Shown here: piece by piece, positions 16,935-26,399 of the stretch
Layout: every line of letters starts with the position of its first letter
How positions within the stretch are numbered: position 1 is the first letter of the stretch
Assembly: GCF_050586465.1 (NCBI RefSeq)
Contig: NZ_JBOCEG010000004.1
Location: 186,001-250,000, forward strand
Length of the DNA: 64,000 bases
Reading direction: 5' to 3'
Source: CAJXYS01 sp913063035
GTDB lineage: Bacteria > Pseudomonadota > Alphaproteobacteria > Rhodobacterales > Rhodobacteraceae
Translations under genes and position numbers: made by a program
Notes under the pieces: generated by a model
Database searches by the model: none
The model's input: only the letters and a program-made list of their open reading frames with translations
Told to the model about the DNA's origin: nothing

Positions 16935-18296
16935 ATGACGATGAAACATGAATCGCAACTCGCGCGGTTGGGGCTCTTTGACGCCAAGGTCCCGCGTTAC
17001 ACCAGCTATCCCACGGCGCCGCATTTCTCGGACGACGTGGATGCCAATGATTTCGGGCGCTGGCTGGCGGCTGTGCCCGACGGGGATGCGGTTTCGTTAT
17101 ATTTGCATGTGCCGTTCTGCCGCAGATTGTGCTGGTTCTGCGCCTGCCGAACCCAGGGTGTGACGAACGATCTGCCGGTGCGGCTCTATGTCGAAACGCT
17201 CAAGCAGGAAATCGCGCGCGTGCGCGCCGCGCTGCCCGATGACGTGCGGCTGAGCCGGCTGCACTGGGGCGGTGGCACGCCGACGATCCTGCCCGCCGAG
17301 ATGATCTCCGACCTGGCGGCGACCGTCACGGCGGAGTTCCCCTTCGCCCGGGACGCGGAATTCTCGGTCGAGATCGATCCGAACGAGATCGATTCGGCGC
17401 GGCTCGACGCGCTGGCCGACGCCGGCATGAACCGTGCCTCGATCGGGGTGCAGGATTTCGATCCCGAGATCCAGAAAGTCATCGGCCGCGTGCAAAGCTT
17501 CGAGGTCACGCGCGACGCCGTGCAGGCGCTGCGCGCGCGCGGCATCCGCAGTCTGAACGCGGATATCCTCTACGGGCTGCCCTTCCAGGACAACGCCAGG
17601 ATCGCCGACAGCACCAGAAAGCTGCTGGAGCTGGAGCCGGACCGGGTCGCGCTCTACGGGTATGCGCATGTGCCGTGGATGGCGCGGCGCCAGACGATGA
17701 TCCCGGTCAAGGCGCTGCCCACGCCCGAGTCGCGCCTGCATCTCTACGACACGGCGCGACGGCTCTTTGTCTGGGCCGGCTATCGCGAGATCGGCATCGA
17801 CCATTTCGCGAAACCCGGCGACGGGCTCGATCTTGCCCTGCAGAACGGCACGCTGAGGCGGAACTTCCAGGGCTACACCGACGACCAGGCACGCACCCTT
17901 GTCGGGCTGGGGGCCTCGGCGATTTCGCGCTTCCCGCAGGGCTATGCGCAGAACGCCAGCAAGACCGCCGACTATCAGCGCATGGTGCGCGGCGGCGGAC
18001 TCGCCACCGCGCGCGGCCATGTCTTCAAGGGCGAGGATTGTGTGCGCGGCCGCGTGATCGAGGAGTTGATGTGCCAGTTCCGCGCCGATCTCGACGCGAT
18101 CGAGTCCGAATGCGGGGCCGCGCCGGGCACGCTGCAACAGCCGGCCGAGACGGCGGCGCGGAAATTCCCGGGCGCGATGAAGCTCAGGGAGCGCATCATC
18201 GAGATCCCGCATGAGGGTCGGGCGCTGACCCGGATGATCGCGCGGGCCTTCGACGCCTACACGCTCTCCGGCAAGGGCCACAGCTCGGCGATCTGA
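16935..18296 (+). CDS. hemN: Oxygen-independent coproporphyrinogen III oxidase
   Basis: A 453-residue radical-SAM enzyme converting coproporphyrinogen III to protoporphyrinogen IX without oxygen. The cluster motif is Cys62-x3-Cys66-x2-Cys69 (FCRRLCWFCAC), preceded by PRYTSYPTAPHF, and the GGGTPT and SIGVQDF motifs of HemN follow. A second ATG at 16941 is better spaced from AAGG (16930-16933) and may be the true start. Divergent from fnrL with a shared FNR box; hemF at 34.6 kb is its aerobic counterpart. Confidence 0.95.
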   Translation: MTMKHESQLARLGLFDAKVPRYTSYPTAPHFSDDVDANDFGRWLAAVPDGDAVSLYLHVPFCRRLCWFCACRTQGVTNDLPVRLYVETLKQEIARVRAALPDDVRLSRLHWGGGTPTILPAEMISDLAATVTAEFPFARDAEFSVEIDPNEIDSARLDALADAGMNRASIGVQDFDPEIQKVIGRVQSFEVTRDAVQALRARGIRSLNADILYGLPFQDNARIADSTRKLLELEPDRVALYGYAHVPWMARRQTMIPVKALPTPESRLHLYDTARRLFVWAGYREIGIDHFAKPGDGLDLALQNGTLRRNFQGYTDDQARTLVGLGASAISRFPQGYAQNASKTADYQRMVRGGGLATARGHVFKGEDCVRGRVIEELMCQFRADLDAIESECGAAPGTLQQPAETAARKFPGAMKLRERIIEIPHEGRALTRMIARAFDAYTLSGKGHSSAI

Positions 18297-18303
18297 GCCG
18301 CGC

Positions 18304-19917
18304 TCAGGCGCTGGCGCGCCCCCAGGGCGTCAGGTCGAACGCCGCCGCCATCAGGGCCCGCGTATATTCGGTCTTCGGCGCGTCGAAGATCTCGTCGCTG
18401 CTGCCCCATTCGACGATGTCGCCCTCTTTCATCACCACCACCTTGTGGCTGAGGGCGCGCACCACCTTCAGGTCGTGGCTGATGAAGAGATAGGCAAGCC
18501 CGTGGCGCCGCTGGAGGTCACGCAGGAGATCGACGATCTGCACCTGCACCGTCATGTCGAGCGCGGATGTGGGCTCGTCCAGCACCAGCAGTTTCGGCCG
18601 CAGGATCATGGCGCGGGCGATCGCGATGCGCTGGCGCTGCCCGCCGGAGAACTCGTGCGGGTAGCGATCCATCATCGCGGGCTCCAGCCCGACCTCCTCG
18701 AGCACCTCGGCCACCAGCTCGCGATGGGGGCGTCCCGGGTCGATGTCGTGCACGGTCAGCCCCTCGGCCACGATCTGCGCGATCGACATGCGCGGGCTGA
18801 GTGATCCGAACGGGTCCTGGAACACGATCTGCATGTCCCGCCGCAGCGGGCGGAGCTGGCGCGATTTCCAGCCCTGGATATCGCGCCCCTGGTAGAGGAT
18901 CCGTCCCTGCGACGAGGTCAGCCGCATGATCGCCAGCGCCAGTGTCGTCTTGCCCGAGCCGGACTCGCCCACGATCCCGACCGTCTCGCCGGCGCGGACG
19001 TCGATCGTGGCGTCGTTGACCGCCTTGATATGGCCGACGGTCCGGCGCAGGAAACCGCGCTGGATCGGGAACCACACCTTGAGCGCCTCGGTCCGGACCA
19101 CCTCGGCGGACTCGTCGGGCACCGGGTCCGGCCTGCCGGCGGGCTCGGCCCCGAGCAGTTTGCGCGTGTAGGCATGCGCCGGTTCACGGAACAGCGCCTC
19201 GGTCGCGCCGGACTCGACGATCTCGCCGTCCTTCATCACGTAGACCCGGTCCGCGATCCGGCGCACGATGCCAAGGTCGTGCGTGATGAAGAGCAGGCTC
19301 ATGTTCTCGGTGCGCTTCAGCTCGAACAGCAGGTCGAGGATCTGCGCCTGGATCGTGACGTCGAGCGCCGTCGTCGGTTCATCGGCGATCAGCAGATCCG
19401 GTTCGTTGGCCAGCGCCATGGCGATCATCACGCGCTGGCGCTGACCGCCCGAAAGCTGGTGCGGATAGGAATTCAGCCGCGACGCGGGGTCGTGGATCCC
19501 GACCTTTTCGAGCAGCTCGAGGATCCGCGCCCGGGCCTTGTCGCCGGTCAGCCCGCGATGGATCAGGAGCGACTCTCCGATCTGCTTCTCGATGGTATGA
19601 AGCGGGTTGAGGCTCGTCATCGGCTCCTGGAAGATGAAGCTGATGTCGTTGCCGCGCACCTGTTGCAGCGTCGCGGTCGAGGCGCCGACCATCTCCATGC
19701 CCTCGTAGCGGATCGAGCCGCGGATGGATGCGCTGGCCGGCAGCAGGTTCACCGTCGACAGCGCGGTGACCGATTTGCCCGAGCCGCTCTCACCGACCAG
19801 CGCGACGGTTTCACCGCGCCCGATGGTGAACGCCGCCCCGCGCACGGCACGGGTTTCGGCCCCGTCCTGGTTGAAGGTGACCGACAGGTCGCGGACATCG
19901 AGGATGCTCTCGGTCAT
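18304..19917 (-). CDS. yejF: Peptide/microcin C ABC transporter ATP-binding protein (YejF type)
   Basis: A 537-residue fusion of two nucleotide-binding domains. First half: Walker A GESGSGKSV, signature LSGGQRQRV, Walker B LLIADEP; second half: GESGSGKTT, FSGGQRQRI, LLVLDEP. The OppDF-like fusion and its place at the end of an A-B-E-F series match YejF. It powers uptake by YejA/YejB/YejE. The ATG overlaps the yejE stop by 4 nt. Its end lies 7 bp from the convergent hemN end. Confidence 0.92.
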   Translation of the reverse strand: MTESILDVRDLSVTFNQDGAETRAVRGAAFTIGRGETVALVGESGSGKSVTALSTVNLLPASASIRGSIRYEGMEMVGASTATLQQVRGNDISFIFQEPMTSLNPLHTIEKQIGESLLIHRGLTGDKARARILELLEKVGIHDPASRLNSYPHQLSGGQRQRVMIAMALANEPDLLIADEPTTALDVTIQAQILDLLFELKRTENMSLLFITHDLGIVRRIADRVYVMKDGEIVESGATEALFREPAHAYTRKLLGAEPAGRPDPVPDESAEVVRTEALKVWFPIQRGFLRRTVGHIKAVNDATIDVRAGETVGIVGESGSGKTTLALAIMRLTSSQGRILYQGRDIQGWKSRQLRPLRRDMQIVFQDPFGSLSPRMSIAQIVAEGLTVHDIDPGRPHRELVAEVLEEVGLEPAMMDRYPHEFSGGQRQRIAIARAMILRPKLLVLDEPTSALDMTVQVQIVDLLRDLQRRHGLAYLFISHDLKVVRALSHKVVVMKEGDIVEWGSSDEIFDAPKTEYTRALMAAAFDLTPWGRASA

Positions 19918-21125
19918 CGGGCCTCCTTGCGGGCGGCGTCTTCCGCGGTCTGCGCCGCCGTGCCCTCGGCCGGGGCCGCCGGTTCCGCCGTTGTCGCCAC
20001 ATGGGTGCCGCCCTGGTCCTGGAAGGTCTTGCGCGGGTCGAAGGCGTCGCGCACGCCCTCGAAGATGAAGACCAGCAGCGACAGCATGATGGCGAAGGTG
20101 AAGAAGGCGGTGAAACCCAGCCACGGCGCCTGGAGGTTCTGTTTCGCCTGCAGCGTCAACTCGCCCAGCGACGGCGCGGAGGAGGGCAGGCCGAAACCGA
20201 GGAAGTCGAGCGTTGCAAGCGTGGCGATCGTGCCGGTGACGATGAAGGGCAGCATGGTGAGCGTCGCGACCATCGCGTTGGGCAGCACGTGGCGGAACAT
20301 GATGACCCAGTTCGACACGCCGAGCGCGCGGGCGGCGCGGACATACTCGAAGTTGCGCGCCCGCAGGAATTCCGCGCGCACGACCCCGACCAGCGCGGTC
20401 CAGCCGAAGAGCGTGGTCAGCAGGACGAGCATCCAGAAACTTCGCTCGAGGATCGCGAAGACGATGATGATGATATAGAGCGCCGGCGTCGCGCCCCAGA
20501 TCTCGATCACACGCTGGAAGATCAGGTCGAGCTTGCCGCCGAAATAGCCCTGGATCGCCCCCGACGCGATCCCCACGACCGAGGTCAGCAGCGTCACGAT
20601 GAGGGTGAACAGGATCGACAGCCGGAAGCCGTAGATCACCCGCGCCAGCACGTCGCGCGCGGTGTCGTCGGTGCCGAGCCAGTGGTTCTCGTCCGGCGGC
20701 GAGGGCGCGGCCCCGGGCAGGTCGCTCGAGATGGTGTCGTAGGAATAGCGAATGGGCGGCCACAGCAGCCAGCCCTTCTCGATCGGGTTGCCCAGCACCT
20801 CGCCATCCGCGGCGTCGGTCATGATGCCGTCGGGATCGTCGAAGCATTCCGTCATGCCGCCCGACACGATCAGGCACTGGACCTCGATATCCTTGTAGAT
20901 GGCCTCGGTCTGGAAGTCGCCGCCGAAGGCCGTTTCGGGATAGAAGTTGAAGATCGGCGCGCGAATGTCGCCGCGGTAGCTCACGAGGATCGGCTTGTCG
21001 TTGGCCAGGAACTCCGCGAAGAGCGACAGCCCGAACAGGATGCAGAAAAGGACCAGAGACCAGAAGGCGCGGCCGTTCTTGCGGAAATTGCGCAGGCGGC
21101 GTTTGGTGAGCGGGCTCAGCTGCAT
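19914..21125 (-). CDS. yejE: ABC transporter inner-membrane permease (YejE type)
   Basis: About 403 residues: an N-terminal helix, a large extracytoplasmic insert (about 35-150, including LIVSGGMTECFDDPDG), then the BPD_transp_1 core with the EAA loop (EYVRAARALGVSNWVIMFRH). The insert is typical of YejE relative to OppC. The tail is Ala/Glu-rich. ATG at 21125 overlaps the yejB stop as TGATG; a GTG one codon earlier is also possible. Confidence 0.92.
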   Translation of the reverse strand: MQLSPLTKRRLRNFRKNGRAFWSLVLFCILFGLSLFAEFLANDKPILVSYRGDIRAPIFNFYPETAFGGDFQTEAIYKDIEVQCLIVSGGMTECFDDPDGIMTDAADGEVLGNPIEKGWLLWPPIRYSYDTISSDLPGAAPSPPDENHWLGTDDTARDVLARVIYGFRLSILFTLIVTLLTSVVGIASGAIQGYFGGKLDLIFQRVIEIWGATPALYIIIIVFAILERSFWMLVLLTTLFGWTALVGVVRAEFLRARNFEYVRAARALGVSNWVIMFRHVLPNAMVATLTMLPFIVTGTIATLATLDFLGFGLPSSAPSLGELTLQAKQNLQAPWLGFTAFFTFAIMLSLLVFIFEGVRDAFDPRKTFQDQGGTHVATTAEPAAPAEGTAAQTAEDAARKEAR

Positions 21126-22210
21126 CACGTCTCCCGCGTCTCGAAGTCGATCCGGGGATCGATCCAGACATACATCAGGTCGGAAACCAGCCCCATGAGC
21201 AGCCCGAGCAACCCGAAGATGTAGAGCGTGCCGAACACCACCGGGTAGTCGCGCGCCACGGCGGCCTCGTAGCCGAGACGCCCGAGCCCGTCGAGCGAGA
21301 AGATCGTCTCGATGATGAGCGAGCCGCCGAAGAACACCCCGATGAAGACCGCCGGGAAGCTGGCGATCACGATCAGCATGGCGTTACGGAAGACATGGCC
21401 GTAAAGCACCCGGCGCTCGCCCAGCCCCTTGGCGCGGGCGGTTATCACGTAGTGCTTCTTGATCTCGTCGAGGAAGCTGTTCTTGGTCAGCAGCGTCAGC
21501 GTCGCGAAGGCCGAGATGGTCGAGGCCAGCACCGGCAGCGTGATGTGCCAGAAATAATCGGCCACCTTGCCGAGAAGGCTCAGCTCTTCCCAGTTGTCCG
21601 AGGTCAGGCCGCGCAGCGGGAAGATCTGCCAGTAGGAGCCGCCCGCGAACAACACCAGCAGCAGGATCGCGAAGAGGAATCCCGGAATCGCGTAGCCGAT
21701 GATGATCGCGCCGGAGGTGTAGGTGTCGAAGGGCGTCCCGTCCTTCACGGCCTTGCGGATGCCCAGCGGGATCGACACCAGGTAGGCGATCAGCGTCGAC
21801 CAGAGCCCGAGCGATATCGACACCGGCATCTTCTCGACGATCAGTTCGACCACCGAGATCGAGCGGAAATAGCTCTCGCCGAAATCGAAGCGCAGATAGC
21901 CCCAGATCATGTCGAAGAACCGCTCTACCGGGGGCTTGTCGAAGCCGAACTGGCGTTCGAGATCCTCGATGAACTCGGGCGGCAGGCCGCGCGCGCCGAG
22001 ATAGGCGCTTTCGCCCTCGCCCTGGAAGTTGCCGGCCTCGCCACCGCCGCCCGCGATGTTGCGGAAGACGTCGCCCTCGCCTTCCATCTGGGCGATGATC
22101 TGTTCGATCGGCCCGCCGGGCACGAACTGGATCAGCGAAAAATTGATGATCATGATCCCCAGCAGGGTGGGGATGATCAGGGCCAGACGTCTGAGGATAT
22201 AGGCGCCCAT
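21125..22210 (-). CDS. yejB: ABC transporter inner-membrane permease (YejB type)
   Basis: A 361-residue OppB-like permease beginning MGAYILRRLALIIPTLLGIM, with a GEGDVFRNIAGGGGEAG segment typical of YejB, six or so membrane helices, and the EAA-like loop YVITARAKGLGERRVLYGH. Works with YejE to import oligopeptides or peptide-like compounds. It starts 3 bp after the yejA stop. Confidence 0.92.
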   Translation of the reverse strand: MGAYILRRLALIIPTLLGIMIINFSLIQFVPGGPIEQIIAQMEGEGDVFRNIAGGGGEAGNFQGEGESAYLGARGLPPEFIEDLERQFGFDKPPVERFFDMIWGYLRFDFGESYFRSISVVELIVEKMPVSISLGLWSTLIAYLVSIPLGIRKAVKDGTPFDTYTSGAIIIGYAIPGFLFAILLLVLFAGGSYWQIFPLRGLTSDNWEELSLLGKVADYFWHITLPVLASTISAFATLTLLTKNSFLDEIKKHYVITARAKGLGERRVLYGHVFRNAMLIVIASFPAVFIGVFFGGSLIIETIFSLDGLGRLGYEAAVARDYPVVFGTLYIFGLLGLLMGLVSDLMYVWIDPRIDFETRET

Positions 22211-22213
22211 GGG

Positions 22214-24130
22214 CTAGAGCGCCCCCTCGGCTTCGAGCTGGGCCGCCTTCTCGGCGTTCCACCACCAGAAATCCAGATTGCCGAGCGCGAAGGGCGGGAT
22301 CTCTGGGTGTTCGTACATGTCGTAATAGGCGACGGTATGCACGTCCTTGAACCATTGCGGGATCCAGAACCGTTCGGCGCGGAGCACCCGGTCGAGCGCC
22401 CGGACCGCGACGCGCAGTTCGTCGCGGCTCTCGGCGGCCTTGACCTCTTCGATCAGGGCATCGACCGCCTCGGAGCAGTAGCCGGCAAGGTTGAAGATCG
22501 AGGTCTCGGCGCTTTCGCAGCCGAAATACTGCTCCAGCCCGCCACCCGGCGTCAGGGTCATGGGATAGTTGCCGATCACCATGTCGAAGTCGAAGGTTCT
22601 CTCGCGCCGGGTCATCTGCGCGTTGTCGATCCGGTTGAGCATCGCGTCGACACCGAGCCGGCGCAGGTTTTCCACGAAGGGATTGAGCACGCGGTCGAAG
22701 GTCTGGCTGTCGTTCAGCACCTCGATCTTGAGCGTCTCGCCATCGGCGTTGCGGCGCAGCCCGTCGTCGCCGACGATCCAGCCGGCCTCGTTCAGCAGGC
22801 GCGAGGCCTCGCGCAAGTTGCCCCGGTCGATCTGGCGGTCGGCCGAGGAGGACGGCGCCATCACCGCGTCTTCGGTCAGCACGCCTTCGGGCAGGGTGTC
22901 GGCCAGCGGTTCCAGCAGCGCCAGTTCCGCCTCGGAGGGCAGGCCGGTCGCGGCCATGTCACTGTTTTCCCAAAAGGAATGAATGCGCGCATAGAGCCCG
23001 TAGAACAGTGTCTTGTTCGACCATTCGAAGTTGAACATCAGCCCCAGCGCCTCGCGGACGCGGGGATCCTGGAATTTCTCGCGGCGCAGGTTCATGACGA
23101 AGGCCTGGCCGGGGGCGAGGCTGCCGTCGGGCAGTTCCCGCTTGACGACCGCGCCCTCGCGCACGGCGGGGAAGTCGTAGCCCGTCGCCCAGGAAAGCGA
23201 GGACGCCTCGTTGCGGAAGGTGTAGGTGCCGCCCTTGAACCCCTCGAAGGCCGAGTTGTAGTCGGCATAGTACTCGACCCGGATGGTCTCGAAATTGTAG
23301 CGGCCCTGGTTGATCGGCAGCGCCCAGCCCCAGTAATCGGGGTTGCGGCGATAGACCAGTGTCTGGCCGACATCGACCTCTTCGAGAACATAGGGTCCCG
23401 AGCCCACGGCCGGCGTCATGGTCGAGTCCTCGAAATCCGCGCCGCTCTGCTCGTAATAGGTCTTGGAAAAGACCGGCAACCCGCCCGCCACAAGGGGCAG
23501 GTCGCGGGTCGGGACATCCTCGGCGAAGGTGAACTTCACCCGGTGCGTGTCGAGCGCCTCGGCCGAGGCGATCTGCTTGCGGATGACGGCGCGGAAGCTG
23601 GGAAGCCCCTTGTCGCGCAGCGTCTCGAAGGAAAAGACGACGTCCTCCGCGGTGACCGGCGTGCCGTCCGAGAAGCGTGCCTCGGGACGCATGTTGAAGA
23701 TCACCCAGGACCGGTCCTCGGGGTATTCGAGGCTCTCGGCCAGCAGCCCGTAGGCGGAGTCGGGCTCGTCGGCGGTCCCTTCGAGCAGCGACTCGAAGAA
23801 GATCGAGGACAACGCGCCGGCGCGGCCCTTGGTTGTGTAGGGATGCATCGAGTCGAAGGACCCGAACGCCCAGACCGACATTTCGCCGCCGACGGGCGCC
23901 TCCGGGTTCACGTAGTCGAGATGTGCGAAATCGGGGCCGTATTTCAGCTCTCCGAAGGTCGAGATGCCGTGCCGCGTCTGCACGGCCCCGCCGTCCTGTG
24001 CGCGTGCGACGCCTGCGGTCAGCAGGGCCACCGCCGCGGCGAGGGCGGTCAGGGCAGAGACACCTGCCGCCCATCTCGCACGGGATGCGCTGGCTGTTGC
24101 CGTGGCCGCGCGGGCCTTGTCCTGCCGCAT
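22214..24130 (-). CDS. yejA: Periplasmic oligopeptide-binding protein (YejA type)
   Basis: About 638 residues, SBP family 5. A signal peptide (ALTALAAAVALLTAGVARA, about 25-45) precedes a DppA/OppA-like fold with YVNPEAPVGGEMS and SVWAFGSFDSMHPYTTKG, characteristic of YejA rather than OppA. It presents peptides to YejBEF. ATG at 24130 is preceded by GGAGG at good spacing; an earlier ATG (24148) lacks one. First gene of the operon. Confidence 0.92.
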   Translation of the reverse strand: MRQDKARAATATASASRARWAAGVSALTALAAAVALLTAGVARAQDGGAVQTRHGISTFGELKYGPDFAHLDYVNPEAPVGGEMSVWAFGSFDSMHPYTTKGRAGALSSIFFESLLEGTADEPDSAYGLLAESLEYPEDRSWVIFNMRPEARFSDGTPVTAEDVVFSFETLRDKGLPSFRAVIRKQIASAEALDTHRVKFTFAEDVPTRDLPLVAGGLPVFSKTYYEQSGADFEDSTMTPAVGSGPYVLEEVDVGQTLVYRRNPDYWGWALPINQGRYNFETIRVEYYADYNSAFEGFKGGTYTFRNEASSLSWATGYDFPAVREGAVVKRELPDGSLAPGQAFVMNLRREKFQDPRVREALGLMFNFEWSNKTLFYGLYARIHSFWENSDMAATGLPSEAELALLEPLADTLPEGVLTEDAVMAPSSSADRQIDRGNLREASRLLNEAGWIVGDDGLRRNADGETLKIEVLNDSQTFDRVLNPFVENLRRLGVDAMLNRIDNAQMTRRERTFDFDMVIGNYPMTLTPGGGLEQYFGCESAETSIFNLAGYCSEAVDALIEEVKAAESRDELRVAVRALDRVLRAERFWIPQWFKDVHTVAYYDMYEHPEIPPFALGNLDFWWWNAEKAAQLEAEGAL

Positions 24131-24305
24131 GTCGTCCTCCTCCGCCATGCCGGGCCGGTGCGGGCCCGGGATCCCCGTCTACCGTAAAGAGCGCGACCGC
24201 GTCCGTTCAAGATGTGAAAGCGCGACGCCCCAATGATTTAATGCCGCGCATCCGGAAAGCAAAAGCCGAGACGCGCACATCTTGGTGACTGCGGGGCCCA
24301 GAACG

Positions 24306-24333
24306 AAAAGGGCCGCCCCCGCGGGGACGGCCC
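24306..24333 (-). terminator. Terminator of the tandem cytochrome c gene
   Basis: A GC-rich stem (GGGCCG / CGGCCC plus inner CCCC/GGGG) followed on the minus strand by UUUU, 25 bp after the cytochrome stop. Confidence 0.7.
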
Positions 24334-24357
24334 GTTGCCTGTCTGCGCGATCCGCGA

Positions 24358-25422
24358 TCAGTCGCCGATCGTCTGCAGGTAGGTGATGAGGTCGGCGCGC
24401 TCCTGAAGGTCGCGGACACCGGCGAAGCTCATCTTGTTGCCCGGCGCGTAGCCGCGCGGGTTCTCGAGCCAGGCATCCATTTCCTCGGGCGTCCAGGTCC
24501 CGTCCAGCCCGGCCATCGCGTCCGAGTAGTTGAAGCCGTCGACCCCGGCGATCTCGCGGCCCATGACCCCGTAGAGATGCGGGCCGACACCGTTGGCGCC
24601 GTCGTCCAGCTTGTGGCAGGCGCGGCACTTGCGGAATGCGGCCTCGCCGGCATCGGCGTCGCCCTGGGCAAGGGCCTGCTGCAGGGGCGAGTCCGCCGCG
24701 GCGTCCGCGGCTGCCGTTTCCTCGGCCGCGGCCTCTTCCGCGGCCGCGGTCTCTTCGGCAACGGTCTCTTCGGTCACGTCCTCGGCGGCAGCGGTCTCCT
24801 CGGTCGTTTCCTCGGCGGCGGTGTCGGCGGCCGCGGTGTCGGTGGTTTCTTCCTCCGCCGGCATCGCAGAGGCATCCTCTGCGGCCGCGGGCGGGGTGTA
24901 GCCGGGCGACTGGTCGACCAGGTAGGCCACCAGGTTGGCGCGCTCTTCCATGTCGCGCAGACCCGCGAAGGTCATCTTGTTGCCCGGGGCGTAGGACTTG
25001 GGATTCTCGAGCCAGGCGTCCATTTCCGCCGGCGTCCATTCGCGGTCGGACAGGCTGGCCAGCGCATCCGAGTAGTTGAAGCCGTCGACCGCGGCGATCT
25101 GGCGCCCCATCACACCGTCGAGATGCGGGCCGGTGCCATCGGTCCCGTCAAGCGCGTGGCAGGCACGGCACTTGCCCCAGGACCGCTCACCGTCGGCGGC
25201 GCTGGCGCTCGCGAAGAGCTCCTGGAAGGTCGGGCCCTGCTCTTCCTCTGCGCCCGCGGCGTCGTCCTCGCCGGTGTCGATGACATAGGCGGCGTGTTCG
25301 TCGTCACCGTGTCCGCCGCTGGTGTGATACAGCGTCTCCGCCGCCCAGTTTCCGAGCATGAACACCAGCAGCGCCCCGCAGAAGCCGCCGACGAGTTTCG
25401 TCATTGTCATTGTGTCGAACAT
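24358..25422 (-). CDS. Membrane-anchored tandem (di-heme) cytochrome c, c_y/CycM-like
   Basis: About 354 residues. An N-terminal membrane helix (KLVGGFCGALLVFMLGNWAA, about 9-28) is followed by two class I cytochrome c domains: CRACH at 85-89 with NKMTF near 150, and CRACH at 266-270 with NKMSF later. Both share FNYSDA, EMDAWLENP and YAPGNKM, so they arose by internal duplication. Between them (about 178-248) is an Ala/Glu/Thr-only acidic linker. Family cytochromes c_y carry electrons from bc1 to cbb3 oxidase and usually have one heme domain; the duplication is the odd point. Confidence 0.9.
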   Translation of the reverse strand: MFDTMTMTKLVGGFCGALLVFMLGNWAAETLYHTSGGHGDDEHAAYVIDTGEDDAAGAEEEQGPTFQELFASASAADGERSWGKCRACHALDGTDGTGPHLDGVMGRQIAAVDGFNYSDALASLSDREWTPAEMDAWLENPKSYAPGNKMTFAGLRDMEERANLVAYLVDQSPGYTPPAAAEDASAMPAEEETTDTAAADTAAEETTEETAAAEDVTEETVAEETAAAEEAAAEETAAADAAADSPLQQALAQGDADAGEAAFRKCRACHKLDDGANGVGPHLYGVMGREIAGVDGFNYSDAMAGLDGTWTPEEMDAWLENPRGYAPGNKMSFAGVRDLQERADLITYLQTIGD

Positions 25423-25565
25423 GGTCCGGTCCGTTTCTTCTCGTGCGTGGTCTGGAACCACATATCCCGTTCACGCGGGGATGTATATGCTTCCACACGC
25501 CTCTGGCAAGGTGTAGAAGGCGCGACCAAACGCCCGGAACCAAGAAGACGAGGCATTTTCGCCGC

Positions 25566-26399
25566 ATGACCAAGAAGATCGCATTCCAGGGAGAGCCCGG
25601 CGCCTATTCGCACCAGGCCTGCCACGATGCGCGGCCCGACATGGAGGCCGTGCCCTGCAAGACTTTCGAGGACGTGATCGACACGGTGCGCGACGGCGCG
25701 GCCGACCTTGCCATGCTGCCCGTCGAGAACACGACCTACGGGCGCGTCGCCGACATCCACCGCCTGCTTCCGGACTCTGGCCTGCACATCGTCGACGAGG
25801 CGTTCGTCCGGGTGCATATCAACCTGCTCGCCCTGCCGGGAACCAGGCTGGAGCAGGTCGAGACCGCGATCAGCCACACGGTGCTGCTCGGCCAGTGCCA
25901 CGACTTCCTGCGCCGCCACGGCATCCATCGCGTCACGGGCGCGGACACGGCCGGCTCGGCCAAGCTGGTGGCCGAGCACGGCGACCGGACCCAGGCGGCG
26001 CTGGCCTCGGAACTGGCCGGCGAGATCTACGGGCTCGACGTCCTCGCGCGCCATATCGAGGATCAGTCGAACAACACCACGCGCTTTCTCATCATGGCAC
26101 GTGCGCCCGATTTCAGCCGCCGCGGCAGCGACGGGATGATGACCTCCTTCGTGTTCCGCGTGCGCAACATTCCCGCCGCGCTCTACAAGGCGATGGGCGG
26201 GTTCGCGACGAACGGCGTCAACATGACCAAGCTGGAAAGCTACATGGTCGGCGGGAGCTTCCTCGCCACGCAGTTCTACGCCGATATCGAGGGACATCCC
26301 GAAGACCCGCCCGTCGCCCGCGCGCTCGAAGAGCTGGATTACTTCACCTCGGACGTGAAGGTGCTGGGGGTCTACCCGGCCGATCCCCGCCGTCACTGA
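25566..26399 (+). CDS. pheA: Prephenate dehydratase
   Basis: A 277-residue monofunctional enzyme making phenylpyruvate for phenylalanine synthesis. The catalytic domain opens KIAFQGEPGAYSHQAC and contains NNTTRFLIM with the catalytic Thr-Arg-Phe; the C-terminal ACT domain (about 190-277) binds phenylalanine (KLESYMVGGSF, alpha-proteobacterial variant of the ESRP motif). No chorismate mutase domain. Divergent from the cytochrome gene; its end overlaps the next convergent gene by 7 bp. Confidence 0.94.
   Translation: MTKKIAFQGEPGAYSHQACHDARPDMEAVPCKTFEDVIDTVRDGAADLAMLPVENTTYGRVADIHRLLPDSGLHIVDEAFVRVHINLLALPGTRLEQVETAISHTVLLGQCHDFLRRHGIHRVTGADTAGSAKLVAEHGDRTQAALASELAGEIYGLDVLARHIEDQSNNTTRFLIMARAPDFSRRGSDGMMTSFVFRVRNIPAALYKAMGGFATNGVNMTKLESYMVGGSFLATQFYADIEGHPEDPPVARALEELDYFTSDVKVLGVYPADPRRH

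Noticed and set aside
21395..24187. 930-codon open frame on the plus strand
   Set aside because: It is antisense to yejB and yejA, has no domain, and is Arg/His/Gly-rich as expected of a GC-driven shadow frame.
24660..24900. Repetitive GCCGCG/TCCTCG tract as a possible minisatellite
   Set aside because: It is simply the codons of the Ala/Glu/Thr linker of the tandem cytochrome; frame is preserved.
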